A stretch of DNA of 45,596 nt from an uncultured Clostridia bacterium (GCA_947589475.1 CANQBO010000018.1:1-45596), one strand, 5' to 3'. Counted from the stretch's first letter, positions 34,445 through 43,757 are shown. Program-made: numbers and translations. Notes: generated from the letters alone by a model not told the origin.

Positions 34445-34632
34445 TGTTTTCTCCTTTGCCCGAACACTTTACTCGGTGTTAAGTCGTTCATATCGCCGCC
34501 GCTTTTCATATAGTCGAGCAGTATGTTTGCAAGTATCGTCGCACTTGCTTTCAGTTTCTCATCGGGGAGATTAAGTTCCCCGCATTCGGTTTGTCTTGTT
34601 TGTAAATCTACCTTTGCACAGTTTTGTTTCAA
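34441..34632 (-). CDS. Small protein coupled to the recombinase
   Basis: This frame of 63 codons overlaps the recombinase ATG as ATGA, suggesting translational coupling. The C-terminal part, LKASATILANILLDYMKSGG, is a plausible helix. The start is uncertain: the longest frame begins with TTG at 34632, only one base after GGAGAG, and no better start is seen. The family is unknown; it may be a small regulator of the recombinase. Confidence 0.45.
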   Translation of the reverse strand: MKQNCAKVDLQTRQTECGELNLPDEKLKASATILANILLDYMKSGGDMNDLTPSKVFGQRRKQ

Positions 34633-34791
34633 CTCTCCTTATTTTTCTATTTGTGCAGTTACGATGTTCTCTGGCTGAATGGATACAATGTTCTCTCTCC
34701 ATATTCACAAAAATCCTCCTTTTTAGATTTTGTAAATTGTGGGTAGAAACAGTTTGTTCAACCGAACCCTATCCGTTTTGTCGGTGTAAAG

Positions 34792-35073
34792 TTATTTTTC
34801 GGATTTATCCGACTCAAATCCGAAGAAATCATCATAGCCGTCCATAATCTTTGCAAGAGAAGTGTCATGTTCTGCCGCTTCGTCGAGCAAAGCCTTATAG
34901 CCGGCTTCTATTAGTTGTATCTTGGTGTACCCATACTTTTTGAGAAAAAAGTTGATGTTCTCAGCTGTTTCTCTAGGTACACTCGTTCCCCACGAAAGGC
35001 TCTTTGCCTTACGTTCTGCCTTGTGTTTTTCTTCATAACGCTTGTCCTTGATTGCTCTCGGTTTCTTTTCCAT
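34792..35073 (-). CDS. Small basic protein, possible DNA-binding regulator
   Basis: This 93-residue protein has a basic N-terminus (MEKKPRAIKDKRYEEKHKAERK) followed by WGTSVPRETAENINFFLKKYGYTKIQLIEAGYKALLDEA. That resembles a ribbon-helix-helix regulator: a beta strand, then two helices. It would be suited to repress the island's own genes or mark oriT. GGAGG is 5 nt before the ATG. A 6-bp inverted repeat, TCGTAT-GA-ATACGA, lies in its leader (about 35093-35106) and could be its operator. Confidence 0.72.
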   Translation of the reverse strand: MEKKPRAIKDKRYEEKHKAERKAKSLSWGTSVPRETAENINFFLKKYGYTKIQLIEAGYKALLDEAAEHDTSLAKIMDGYDDFFGFESDKSEK

Positions 35074-35118
35074 AATTACCTCCGTAAAATATATCTATCG
35101 TATTCATACGACACATAC

Positions 35119-35147
35119 ATTTTACACTATCTCAGCCGAAGAGTCAA
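35119..35147 (-). promoter_or_regulatory. Promoter of the small basic regulator gene
   Basis: Minus-strand TTGACT (35147-35142), 17 bp and TAAAAT (35124-35119). Confidence 0.7.
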
Positions 35148-35193
35148 GGGGTTTGCGCTATGGATCTACGAGAATTATGTGCCAAAGGGGGAG

Positions 35194-35253
35194 GCGGGTT
35201 TCCCGCTTGCCCCAAACCTCGAAAGTGAAATATACCACTTTCCTTATCCTGCC
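35194..35253 (+). other. oriT-like site, copy 1
   Basis: Reading plus strand: a small hairpin GCGGG-TTT-CCCGC, then GAAAGT...ACTTTC as an inverted repeat, immediately followed by CTTATCCTG/CC. TATCCTG followed by C is the nick-site core of IncP-type (MobP) transfer origins, and an inverted repeat just 5' of the nick is the normal layout. The predicted nick is between 35251 and 35252. Confidence 0.55.
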
Positions 35254-35427
35254 CTATCAATTTCCCGAAAATCGTCCCACTTTGCTTTCCGTTTGCTTGC
35301 CGCAGGATCGCCTCGGCGGATGTCTTTTGCTTCCTTTTTTACGATGTGTTCATGACATTGTTTCTCCTTGATTTTTACTCGTTTGCCGCCGTTTCCCGAC
35401 TGTGGCGGCAGGTCATTTCTTCTGCAT
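35244..35427 (-). pseudogene. Small frameshifted gene next to oriT
   Basis: A well-placed GGAGGTGATT and ATG (35427) run into a stop after four codons. One base less in the AAGAAATG stretch would open a frame of about 60 codons, beginning MQKNDLPPQSGNGG and ending KWDDFREIDRAG, with stop at 35244-35246. The product is basic and protein-like (KRVKIKEKQC, IVKKEAKDIRRGD). The function is unknown; its position at oriT suggests a mobilisation accessory. A sequencing error in the A-run is possible. Confidence 0.4.
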
Positions 35428-35818
35428 TGGAATCACCTCCACGGTGGTTGATTGTCTTTTTTAGTGTTAGAGAAATAACTACCTCTAATATCACAAGGAC
35501 ACTTTTCTCCCAAAGTTGACAGTCTGCGCACAAATTTCCCAAAAATTTTCTCCTTGCAATATAGATTTGAGAGCGACACTTTTATACCCCTTCACTTAAA
35601 AGGGCGATTTTTTGGCAAAATCGAAGGGTCTAAAATAAAAAAATTTTTTTAATACATGCAAAATCTGTGGCAAATTTGCCAAAATGGGGAGGCAGGATAA
35701 GGAAAGTGCCACAGCGCGCTTTCGCCCCCCCTCAACAAGCGGGAAACCCGCTTTTGGAAAACCGTTACAGTTCCGCAAAGAAAATTTTTATAATTACGCA
35801 AAAATTCTCAATAGTTGG
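35428..35818. other. Non-coding stretch between oriT-like sites and the restriction operon
   Basis: No supported gene. A weak plus-strand hairpin with TTTTTT tail lies at 35431-35464 (AATC-ACC / GGT-GATT with a bulge). The middle (about 35500-35680) is AT-rich with short mirrored runs such as GGCAAATTTGCC. The second oriT-like copy lies at 35691-35751. Confidence 0.5.
35691..35751 (-). other. oriT-like site, copy 2, inverted
   Basis: The minus strand repeats the layout of copy 1: the GCGGG-TTT-CCCGC hairpin, a diverged middle that still forms GAAAG...CTTTC, then the same 17 bases ACTTTCCTTATCCTGCC. The outer 16 and 17 bases are identical to copy 1 while the middle of about 27 bases differs, which suggests selection on the ends. 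The predicted nick is between 35693 and 35692 on the minus strand. Confidence 0.55.
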
Positions 35819-35847
35819 TTGACAATATCTATAGTTTTTGCTATAAT
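35819..35847 (+). promoter_or_regulatory. Consensus promoter of the type III restriction operon
   Basis: Perfect TTGACA (35819-35824), 17 bp and perfect TATAAT (35842-35847), with TGC before the -10. It is one of the strongest promoters in the window and drives the four-gene operon. Confidence 0.87.
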
Positions 35848-35872
35848 ATAAAAAATCGAAATGAGGGCAAAT

Positions 35873-37132
35873 ATGGAGATCGCAAGAGATTTTTACTTAC
35901 AAAAGCTCATCGATCATAAGCACAACGGGCTGGTCAAGATTGTCACGGGAGTTCGCCGTTGCGGTAAGTCATACCTGCTTTTTTCGCTGTTTTACAATCA
36001 CCTTTTGCAAGCGGGTGCTTCCGCCAATCATATCATTCGCGTTTCGCTTGAAGATTACGGCAATAAAAACCTGCAAAATCCCGACGAACTCTATGCGTTT
36101 GTCAAGGCGCAAATCAAGGACGACGCGCCGTACTATATTCTTTTGGACGAGATTCAACTTGTGCCGAATTTCGAGAGCGTCGTCAACGGGTTTCTGCACA
36201 TTCCAAATGCGGACATTTACGTCACCGGGAGTAATTCCAAATTCCTGTCGAGCGACATCATTACGGAATTTCGCGGGCGCGGCGATGAGATTCGCGTCTT
36301 TCCGCTCAACTTTGCGGAATTTTACTCTGCGCTCAAACCGAATACGCCGTTTAACAGGGCTTGGCTGCAATACGCGACCTACGGAGGAATGCCGCTTTGC
36401 CTCTTTATGAAATCAGAGGCGGATAAGGCGAAATATTTGCAAGACCTGTTCGCAACGACCTATCTTGCGGATATCATCAACCGCAACAACCTGCGCGGTA
36501 ACGTCGAAATCAACGAACTCACCGATATTCTCGCCTCATCTATAGGTTCGCTTACAAACCCTTTGAAGCTGTCGAACACCTTCCATTCGCAAAAGAGCCT
36601 AAAACTCTCCGCGAACACGATTTCGGCGTATCTTGATTATCTGCAAGACGCATTCCTAATTGAAAGAGCCGTCCGCTACGACATTAAGGGCAAGAAGTAT
36701 ATCAACACGCCGTCCAAGTATTATTTTGTTGATATGGGTCTACGAAATGCACGGCTTTCTTTCCGCCAACAGGAATACAACCACATCATGGAAAATGTGG
36801 TTTATAATGAGCTGACGTTACGCGGCTATTCCGTTGATGTGGGCGTGGTAGAAGCCAATCTGAAAGTAAACGGCGCATCACAGAGAAAGCAACTTGAAGT
36901 GGATTTTGTCGCCAATATAGGTAGCCGCAGATATTACATTCAATGTGCCTATCGGATGCCCGACGAGGAAAAGCGCAAGCAGGAGCAGGCTTCGCTTCTC
37001 GGCATCAACGACGCATTCAAAAAGATAGTCATCGTCGGCGACGAAGTGCTTACGGGTTATAACGAACAAGGGATTTTGGTTGCCTCTCTTTCGGATTTCC
37101 TTTTCGACCCCGAAAAAACATTGAATTGGTAA
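35873..37132 (+). CDS. AAA ATPase with DUF4143 domain
   Basis: This 419-residue protein is an AAA_14/DUF4143 ATPase. It has a P-loop VTGVRRCGKSYLL (near 24-36), Walker B YYILLDEIQLV, a sensor YVTGSNSKFL, and the C-terminal DUF4143 domain with YYFVDMGLRNA and EVDFVANIG. That last stretch resembles a degenerate PD-(D/E)xK nuclease core (VDF, then YYIQCAY). I chose the ATG at 35873 behind GAGGG; an ATG four codons upstream would leave almost no leader. It is the first gene of the operon, 13 nt before mod. Its role beside a type III system is not established. Confidence 0.85.
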   Translation: MEIARDFYLQKLIDHKHNGLVKIVTGVRRCGKSYLLFSLFYNHLLQAGASANHIIRVSLEDYGNKNLQNPDELYAFVKAQIKDDAPYYILLDEIQLVPNFESVVNGFLHIPNADIYVTGSNSKFLSSDIITEFRGRGDEIRVFPLNFAEFYSALKPNTPFNRAWLQYATYGGMPLCLFMKSEADKAKYLQDLFATTYLADIINRNNLRGNVEINELTDILASSIGSLTNPLKLSNTFHSQKSLKLSANTISAYLDYLQDAFLIERAVRYDIKGKKYINTPSKYYFVDMGLRNARLSFRQQEYNHIMENVVYNELTLRGYSVDVGVVEANLKVNGASQRKQLEVDFVANIGSRRYYIQCAYRMPDEEKRKQEQASLLGINDAFKKIVIVGDEVLTGYNEQGILVASLSDFLFDPEKTLNW

Positions 37133-37145
37133 AGGAGAACTGAAT

Positions 37146-38756
37146 ATGCCTTCATTGGAATGGATCGGGAAAGAAAAGATTATCAATCATCACCAAGATG
37201 TGCCTTACAGGGTTCTCGATAAAAAATATACTTATAACGGGGACACTTCCGAGAATATGATCATTCACGGGGATAATCTCCTCGCGCTCAAATCTCTTTT
37301 GCCGCAATACGAGGGTAGAATAGACTGCATCTATATCGATCCGCCATACAATACGGGGGCAAAAGAGGGACAATGGGTTTATAGCGACAATGTAGATGAT
37401 CCCCGCATAAAAAAGTGGCTCGGTGAAGTTGTCGGAGCGGAAGGTGAGGATCTATCCCGCCATGATAAATGGCTCTGCATGATGTATCCGCGACTGAAAC
37501 TGTTGCAAAAAATGCTTGCGCCTGATGGACGGATTTTTATTTCCATTGATGAGAATGAATTATATAATCTAAAAAAGATTTGCGATGAAATATTTGGCGC
37601 AAATTGTTTTGTAGGTCAATATATGTGGTATAAGTCTGCCACTCCGCCAAATTTATCGTATAAAATTAAAAGAAATTTAGAATATGTTCTTTGCTATGAA
37701 AAAGAGAAAAATTCTCTTAAATATTCGGGCATAAAGAAACACAGCCCAAGTGATGATCCTTTAACAAAACCGCAAAATTCTTTTAAGGTATTGTTTTTCC
37801 CCGCGGGAACGATTCATTTTAAGGGGAAAGATGGAATAATTAAATCGGGCATATACGGCACAAAGAAGTTCCCCAACAAACTGCTCGATGACTTGATTAT
37901 AAAAAATGGTGTAAATCAAAACGGGGTTCGTTTTGAAAATCGTTTTATATGGATTCAAGAAACTTTGGAGGAGAATATCAGACAGAATGTCAGAATTAAT
38001 CTGTCTCAACAGCTCGTTCTTTCATATAAAAGAGAAGAGTATAGCGCAGAAGTCCCGCCCAATCTAATTGACGACACGGTGGGAGTTTCTACAACAGAAG
38101 AAGCGGGCAAAGAACAAATTCAGATTTTTGGGAAAAAAGTTTTTGATTATCCCAAAGACAAGTCTTTAATAGAATATCTCATACAATTTGTTGACAAAAA
38201 AGATGCCATTATTCTCGATTCTTTTGCGGGAAGCGGCACGACTGCGCACGCTGTACTCAATCTCAACAAGCATGACGGCGGCAACCGCAAGTTTATTCTT
38301 GTCGAAATGATGGATTATGCGGAAACCATTACCACAGAGCGCGTAAAGCGAGTTATTAAAGGTTACGGTGAAGGAGACCAAGCGGTCGAAGGAACAGGCG
38401 GCAGTTTCAGTTATTATGAACTCGGGCTCCCGCTTTTTGACGAAACCAATAACTTAAATGAGGATGTCGGCATCGAAGAAATTCGCAAGTATGTTTACTA
38501 TATGGAAACGAAAGACGCGATTTCCGAAAATGATAACGATAACGAATTTTTCTTGGGGCAGCATCATGGAACAGCGTATTACTTCTATTATGACAGAGAA
38601 AATATCACTACGCTTAACCGAGAATTCCTATCAAGCATTCAGACGGAAGCGACCGATTATGTGATATATGCAGATGTGTGCGCGCTGCCAAAGGAAATTT
38701 TGAAAGAACACGGGATCACTTTCAAAAAGATCCCCCGCGACATTTCGAGATTATAA
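37146..38756 (+). CDS. mod: Type III restriction-modification methyltransferase subunit
   Basis: This 536-residue Mod protein is a beta-class N6-adenine DNA methyltransferase. The catalytic motif IDPPYNTG (64-71) comes before the AdoMet-binding DSFAGSGTT (358-366), the order of the beta class. The region between (about 165-330) is the target-recognition domain. It methylates one strand of an asymmetric site and gives the Res complex its specificity. AAGGAG precedes the ATG. It is followed 10 nt later by res. Confidence 0.95.
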   Translation: MPSLEWIGKEKIINHHQDVPYRVLDKKYTYNGDTSENMIIHGDNLLALKSLLPQYEGRIDCIYIDPPYNTGAKEGQWVYSDNVDDPRIKKWLGEVVGAEGEDLSRHDKWLCMMYPRLKLLQKMLAPDGRIFISIDENELYNLKKICDEIFGANCFVGQYMWYKSATPPNLSYKIKRNLEYVLCYEKEKNSLKYSGIKKHSPSDDPLTKPQNSFKVLFFPAGTIHFKGKDGIIKSGIYGTKKFPNKLLDDLIIKNGVNQNGVRFENRFIWIQETLEENIRQNVRINLSQQLVLSYKREEYSAEVPPNLIDDTVGVSTTEEAGKEQIQIFGKKVFDYPKDKSLIEYLIQFVDKKDAIILDSFAGSGTTAHAVLNLNKHDGGNRKFILVEMMDYAETITTERVKRVIKGYGEGDQAVEGTGGSFSYYELGLPLFDETNNLNEDVGIEEIRKYVYYMETKDAISENDNDNEFFLGQHHGTAYYFYYDRENITTLNREFLSSIQTEATDYVIYADVCALPKEILKEHGITFKKIPRDISRL

Positions 38757-38766
38757 GAGGTGAATT

Positions 38767-41379
38767 ATGACGCCGAAAAGATTTCAACTTCAAGTTCTTG
38801 CCGATTTGGAACGCTATTTAGAGCTGTTGAACACCACGAATAGCGTAATTCAAGCGTATAATCAATTTTGGGCGGAGAAGAATGTCCGCGTCGGCTTCGA
38901 TGACATTCCGTGCTATCAAAATGAGATCGTCAACACGCCGCGCGTGTGCTTCAAAGTTCCAACGGGCGGCGGGAAAACATATATCGCCTGCAATTCTCTC
39001 AAAGTAATTTTCGATCATTTGCCGAGCCGTAAGGCACGGATGGTCGTTTGGCTTGTCCCCTCGGAAGCTATCCTCACGCAGACGTTGAAAAACCTCTCCG
39101 ATCCCACCCATCCCTATCACCAAAAATTGGAGGCGGACTTTAACGGGCGTTTTCAAATATATAACAAGCAACAGGTTCTTGACGGACAACAATTTAATCC
39201 GACGACGGTCAACGAGCAACTTTCCATTGTCGTTATGAGCTTTGATAGTTTTCGGATCAAGAATAAGGAAGGCAGGAAGGTGTATCAAGAGAACGGCAAT
39301 TTGCAACAGTTCTCAAAGTATATTGCTAACCCCGAAACGCTTATCGACGGCGTGGATGAAACCGCGCTCATTCAAGTTCTCAATCAACTTTCGCCCGTTA
39401 TCGTTGTGGACGAGAGCCATCACACTACGGGCGATTTGAGCGTGGAGATGCTGAAAAATCTCAATCCGAGCTTCATTCTTGATTTGACGGCAACGCCTCG
39501 GAAAAATGCGAACATCATTTCCTATGTGGACGCCGCGCAATTAAAGACCGAAAACATGGTAAAATTGCCCGTCATCGTCTATAACCGTCCCTCGAAAGAA
39601 GAAGTGATCGCCGACGCCCTTGATTTGAGGAATAAGCTCGAAGAACTTGCAAAGGCAAGAGAGGACAAGCGATATATCCGTCCGATCGTGCTGTTCCAAG
39701 CGCAACCCAAGCAAGCAGAAAATAAGGAAACTTTTGAGCGCTTAAAGCAGAGGCTCATTGATAGCGGAATCCCGAAGGAAGAGATCGCAGTCAAAACTGC
39801 CGAAATTAACGAACTGAAAAATGTCAAACTTGACGATCCAAGTTGCAAGATACGATATATTATCACCGTCAATGCGTTGAAAGAGGGTTGGGACTGCCCG
39901 TTCGCTTATATTCTCGCCACTCTTGCCAATAAAACTTCGGCTGTAGATGTGGAACAAATTTTGGGGCGCGTTTTGCGCTTGCCCTATGCCGAACAGAACG
40001 AAAGCAAGTTTTTGAATCTATCTTATGTTCTTACTTGCTCGAACGATTTTCATGAAACGATAAAGAAAATCATCAAGGGCTTGAATGATGCGGGATTCAG
40101 CGAAAAAGAATGTCGCGTTGCGGAAGAAAAGGTCGATACGCCTTCCGTAGGTACTACGCCCGTTCAAGGGACTTTACCGTTAGATACTTCACAGGAGAGA
40201 GAAGAAGAATTTTTACAATTTGACGGCGACAGCGTAAAAGATATTTTGGCGGGCAGGACAAACGCGGGTAACACATCTTCCCTTGACACCATGCTGATGA
40301 GCGCAGAAACGAACAGCGATGCCTATGAAACGACACTACAAGCGAATAACGAACAACCTTTGGGGAATCTGCCTTTGGAGGTGAGAAGTAAAGTGCCTAC
40401 ATATCCGATTTATGAACAATTTAAGGAAGATGCGCTTGCGCTGAAAATACCGCAATTTTATATAAAAGCGGCACCCAGCATTTTCTCGTTACTGAATCCG
40501 AATGAGAAATCTCTTTTGACCAAAGAGGAATTGACGGATGGATTTACGTTAAAGGATAAAGATGTCGGCATTGATTTTGGCGATGCAGGAGAGGCGGTGA
40601 TTGCCGTGGACGTCCAAAAAGACGAGCGTCCGAAATATCGCCAATTGTCGCGCGATGAAAGCGAGTATTTTAAGACCATGATGCAATCCCTTCCGCCGGA
40701 GGGGCGCATTCGGAATTGCAAACTCTTGATCAAGCGGAGCTTGGAGAAATTCGATTGCATCAGCGGAAACGATCTTTCTGCCTATCTTGACCGTGTTATC
40801 GAAAATATGAACAGCGACGAGCTTGCCGACATGGAAAAGAATATTTTCGGATATACGGAGAAAATCAAGGCAAAAATTGAAAAATTGCTTGCCGTGTATT
40901 GCAGACAGCGGTTCGACCATTTGTTGGAAACAGGAAAAATCGAATGTCTCCCGTCTTTCCAACTCAAAAAGGAGATTGCACCCGGCAATACAATCGATAT
41001 CCTCTCGAAATCTCTCTATACTTCGGAACAGTCGATCAATGGCTTTGAATTGAAAGTTATTGAAAAAATTGCCGCGTTGCCGAACGTAAAATGGTGGCAT
41101 CGCAATATGGATCGAATCGAATTTTGTATCAATGGCTTTCTCAATCACTACCCCGATTTTATCGTCATGATGAACAGCGGGAAAGTGGTTATGGTGGAAA
41201 CGAAGGGCGAGCATCTCGCCACAAATGATAACAGCAGAGAAAAAGCCGAACTCGGAAAGATTTGGCAGGCACAGGCGGGAGCGCAATATCGCTATTATAT
41301 GGTAAGCGAGCAAGCACTTGCGAACAACCCCGACGCAAAATCGTTGGACGAGTTTTTAAGAATCATGAAGGAAATATAG
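38767..41379 (+). CDS. res: Type III restriction enzyme, Res subunit
   Basis: This 870-residue ATP-dependent restriction subunit has Walker A PTGGGKT (65-71), DESHHT (215-220), TATP (241-244) and helicase motif VI QILGRVLRLPY (396-406). The C-terminal nuclease carries PD (796-797) and ETK (811-813) of a PD-(D/E)xK fold. All key residues are present and the length is usual, so with Mod it should cut unmodified foreign DNA. The ribosome site is AGAGGTG. Confidence 0.94.
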   Translation: MTPKRFQLQVLADLERYLELLNTTNSVIQAYNQFWAEKNVRVGFDDIPCYQNEIVNTPRVCFKVPTGGGKTYIACNSLKVIFDHLPSRKARMVVWLVPSEAILTQTLKNLSDPTHPYHQKLEADFNGRFQIYNKQQVLDGQQFNPTTVNEQLSIVVMSFDSFRIKNKEGRKVYQENGNLQQFSKYIANPETLIDGVDETALIQVLNQLSPVIVVDESHHTTGDLSVEMLKNLNPSFILDLTATPRKNANIISYVDAAQLKTENMVKLPVIVYNRPSKEEVIADALDLRNKLEELAKAREDKRYIRPIVLFQAQPKQAENKETFERLKQRLIDSGIPKEEIAVKTAEINELKNVKLDDPSCKIRYIITVNALKEGWDCPFAYILATLANKTSAVDVEQILGRVLRLPYAEQNESKFLNLSYVLTCSNDFHETIKKIIKGLNDAGFSEKECRVAEEKVDTPSVGTTPVQGTLPLDTSQEREEEFLQFDGDSVKDILAGRTNAGNTSSLDTMLMSAETNSDAYETTLQANNEQPLGNLPLEVRSKVPTYPIYEQFKEDALALKIPQFYIKAAPSIFSLLNPNEKSLLTKEELTDGFTLKDKDVGIDFGDAGEAVIAVDVQKDERPKYRQLSRDESEYFKTMMQSLPPEGRIRNCKLLIKRSLEKFDCISGNDLSAYLDRVIENMNSDELADMEKNIFGYTEKIKAKIEKLLAVYCRQRFDHLLETGKIECLPSFQLKKEIAPGNTIDILSKSLYTSEQSINGFELKVIEKIAALPNVKWWHRNMDRIEFCINGFLNHYPDFIVMMNSGKVVMVETKGEHLATNDNSREKAELGKIWQAQAGAQYRYYMVSEQALANNPDAKSLDEFLRIMKEI

Positions 41380-41392
41380 GAGGACATGAGCA

Positions 41393-43654
41393 ATGAACGG
41401 AAATATTTATTATATTGAAAGGTCATGGGGTGTCATTAATGGAGACGATGGTAAAGAATATTTCTTCTATAAAACCGCATTGACCAATTGTACTATATAT
41501 CAACTTTCAGAAGGCGATAGAGTAGAATTTCAAGTCATTGCGGAACCGACTCAAAGTAGAGATCGCGCAGAGCGAGTACGCAAGAAAGATTCTGTTAAAA
41601 ATGTAGATGTAGCCAAAGTCAACCCTGGAATCAATCCTGCTTTTCAGTTTACAAACTATAATGAAGATGAAATACAAATAATACAAAAGTTGGGGAAAGT
41701 TTTCTATGTAACAAATGGTGGAAATGAAATTAAATTAGGGCAAAGCAAATATCGTTATTGCATTGTAAAACCTACGGAAGTTTTTAGCCTAAATTTTAAC
41801 TTAAAAAGAGAGATAATTGTAGTCTTTTCGGATTATGTTGCATTTGAGCCGAGATCTTTGGATGCAGCAGCAAACATCATGCAACAAATTAAATCGAAAC
41901 TTAGAATAGATAGAGGCTGTCAAATTCTAATCAGTAATGACGCTGATATTGAAAACAATTTGACAAGCGTCTTAAAAGACACAAATCTCAACAGTATAGT
42001 GATACCGTTTTCCTATAAAGAGTTAATAAAACAACATGACGATGAATTTATAGTAAAAAGGTTTAGAAAGTATTTATTCGATGTGGATTTATTTTCTACC
42101 TCTATGCCTATCGAAAATGATTTATTTTTCTTTGGTCGTAGAGATTATGCCTTTGATATTGCAAACAAATGTAAAAACTGCACACATAGTGGTGTTTTTG
42201 GGCTAAGAAGAAGTGGAAAAACATCGTTGCTTTTTGCGGTTAAACGTTTATTGGAAACAGAAAATTACCCAACTGTCTTTATCCCTTGTCAAAGTCAGCT
42301 CGCAAATACAAATTGGCAAACGGCTTTATATGTAATCATTAAAAATATTATAAGCGTTACGTCTGTTGCGTACAATCCACATGCTAAGCATGCTTACGTT
42401 GATGCGAATGCCGCAGTAAGTTTTGAGGAGGACTTAAATTCTATATACGATATGGTCAATAAGCCAATTATTCTGCTTTTTGACGAGATAGAATCAATCA
42501 CTTTTGATGTTTCTAACAACGGAAAAGGTTGGCAGAATGGCGATGATTTTGTCTCGTTTTGGAATGCTATTAAGGGCTATTATTCAAAATATCCTACAAA
42601 ATTATCGATTGTTGTGGCTGGTACAAATCCAATGATCAATGAAGTACCTGTAATTGGCAAGAGTACACCCAATCCCATGTTTGGTCAACTGTCAAAAGCA
42701 AATCAAGGAGCTTATCTTTTGCCTTTTGAGATAGTCGATACGCAAAATATGGTAAATACAATTGGTAATTATATGGGCATGTCTTTTGATGAAAAAGTAT
42801 GTGCCGCTATGACAGTAGATTGTGGAGGTCACCCCTATTTAATTAGGCTTCTATGCAGTTATATAAACAACTATATAAAAACAGAAAATATGCAGCGACC
42901 TAAAAAAATCACGATGCCTTTATACGAAATTACGTTAAAATCGTTTGAAGAAACCAATGATGCAACGGGATTTTATTTGATGATACTAAATATTTTGGTT
43001 AACAATTATCCAAAAGAATTTAATGCATTAAAAGAAATTGCTATAAATGGAGATACATATTTATCAAATTTTGTAGACGATAACTCCCTGTCGCATTTGC
43101 TGGGTTATGGCTTAATTGAAAGCGGCGATAACCATTATAAGATTCGTTTTGCAACTATTGAACGTTATCTTTTAGGCAAATATAAATTCGAACGGCGTAA
43201 TCTAACAATCGAGGACCAAAAAGAAGAAATTCGATATCGTGTCAATATTGCAGAAATGACTTTACGTAATTTGGTTAAAACGACTTTGCTTGTTTTTCTG
43301 GGAGAAAAACAAGCAGTTTCCGTGGTTTTACAAGCTATGAAAACTCACGGCGCCATCAATGATGGCGATCTAACAAATGCGCAAAGCATGACGCTAACGC
43401 AACTTTTTGATCCAAGCATAAATAAAATTTACTTTAGTTTACTATCTAGAATAATCATTGACAATTTCAACCTCTTCGCAAAATTATTTGATGGGGCTAC
43501 TACTACAGTAGTTCAAAAACATTTCAATGATATCAACAAAGCTAGACGCGTACCAGATCACAGTTATACCGAATTATCAGAGGGTTGGACAGAAAACGAT
43601 TTTTATCGTTTTAGAGATTCGATTTCTTGGCTCGAACAGATTCTTAATAAATAA
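41393..43654 (+). CDS. Cold-shock-like domain fused to a STAND-like AAA ATPase
   Basis: This 753-residue protein begins with a cold-shock-like OB fold (1 to about 60: YYIERSWGVINGDDGKEYFF, then GDRVEF), which usually binds single-stranded nucleic acid. A domain of unknown type follows (about 120-235). The ATPase has Walker A GLRRSGKTS (270-278) and Walker B ILLFDEIESI (about 360-369), with a long helical C-terminus that looks like winged helices. The overall plan resembles STAND-type defence ATPases with a sensor at one end. It is 13 nt after res, in the same operon, but visibly more AT-rich than mod and res, so it probably joined later. AGGAGG lies 10 nt before the ATG. Confidence 0.82.
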   Translation: MNGNIYYIERSWGVINGDDGKEYFFYKTALTNCTIYQLSEGDRVEFQVIAEPTQSRDRAERVRKKDSVKNVDVAKVNPGINPAFQFTNYNEDEIQIIQKLGKVFYVTNGGNEIKLGQSKYRYCIVKPTEVFSLNFNLKREIIVVFSDYVAFEPRSLDAAANIMQQIKSKLRIDRGCQILISNDADIENNLTSVLKDTNLNSIVIPFSYKELIKQHDDEFIVKRFRKYLFDVDLFSTSMPIENDLFFFGRRDYAFDIANKCKNCTHSGVFGLRRSGKTSLLFAVKRLLETENYPTVFIPCQSQLANTNWQTALYVIIKNIISVTSVAYNPHAKHAYVDANAAVSFEEDLNSIYDMVNKPIILLFDEIESITFDVSNNGKGWQNGDDFVSFWNAIKGYYSKYPTKLSIVVAGTNPMINEVPVIGKSTPNPMFGQLSKANQGAYLLPFEIVDTQNMVNTIGNYMGMSFDEKVCAAMTVDCGGHPYLIRLLCSYINNYIKTENMQRPKKITMPLYEITLKSFEETNDATGFYLMILNILVNNYPKEFNALKEIAINGDTYLSNFVDDNSLSHLLGYGLIESGDNHYKIRFATIERYLLGKYKFERRNLTIEDQKEEIRYRVNIAEMTLRNLVKTTLLVFLGEKQAVSVVLQAMKTHGAINDGDLTNAQSMTLTQLFDPSINKIYFSLLSRIIIDNFNLFAKLFDGATTTVVQKHFNDINKARRVPDHSYTELSEGWTENDFYRFRDSISWLEQILNK

Positions 43655-43715
43655 ATAGATTTCGAGTTAAAATTCAAGTACAAGTTCAATGAGAGTGGCA
43701 CTCGTGCCGCCAGTC

Positions 43716-43757
43716 AAAACCTAAAACAAACTTTCGAAGTTGGTTTTAGGTTTTTAT
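43716..43757 (+). terminator. Terminator of the type III restriction operon
   Basis: AAAACCTAAAAC (43716-43727) pairs perfectly with GTTTTAGGTTTT (43743-43754), extended by AACTT/AAGTT inside with loop TCG. Tail TTATTTACTTT. Confidence 0.87.

Noticed and set aside
34571..34708. 45-codon minus-strand frame with a strong AAAGGAGG and GTG start upstream of the recombinase
   Set aside because: The ribosome site is good, but the product looks like out-of-frame sequence. A neighbouring frame reads ENIVSIQPENIVTAQIEK and would need two extra bases in the GAGAGAGA stretch, so this may be a frameshifted small gene; too uncertain to annotate.
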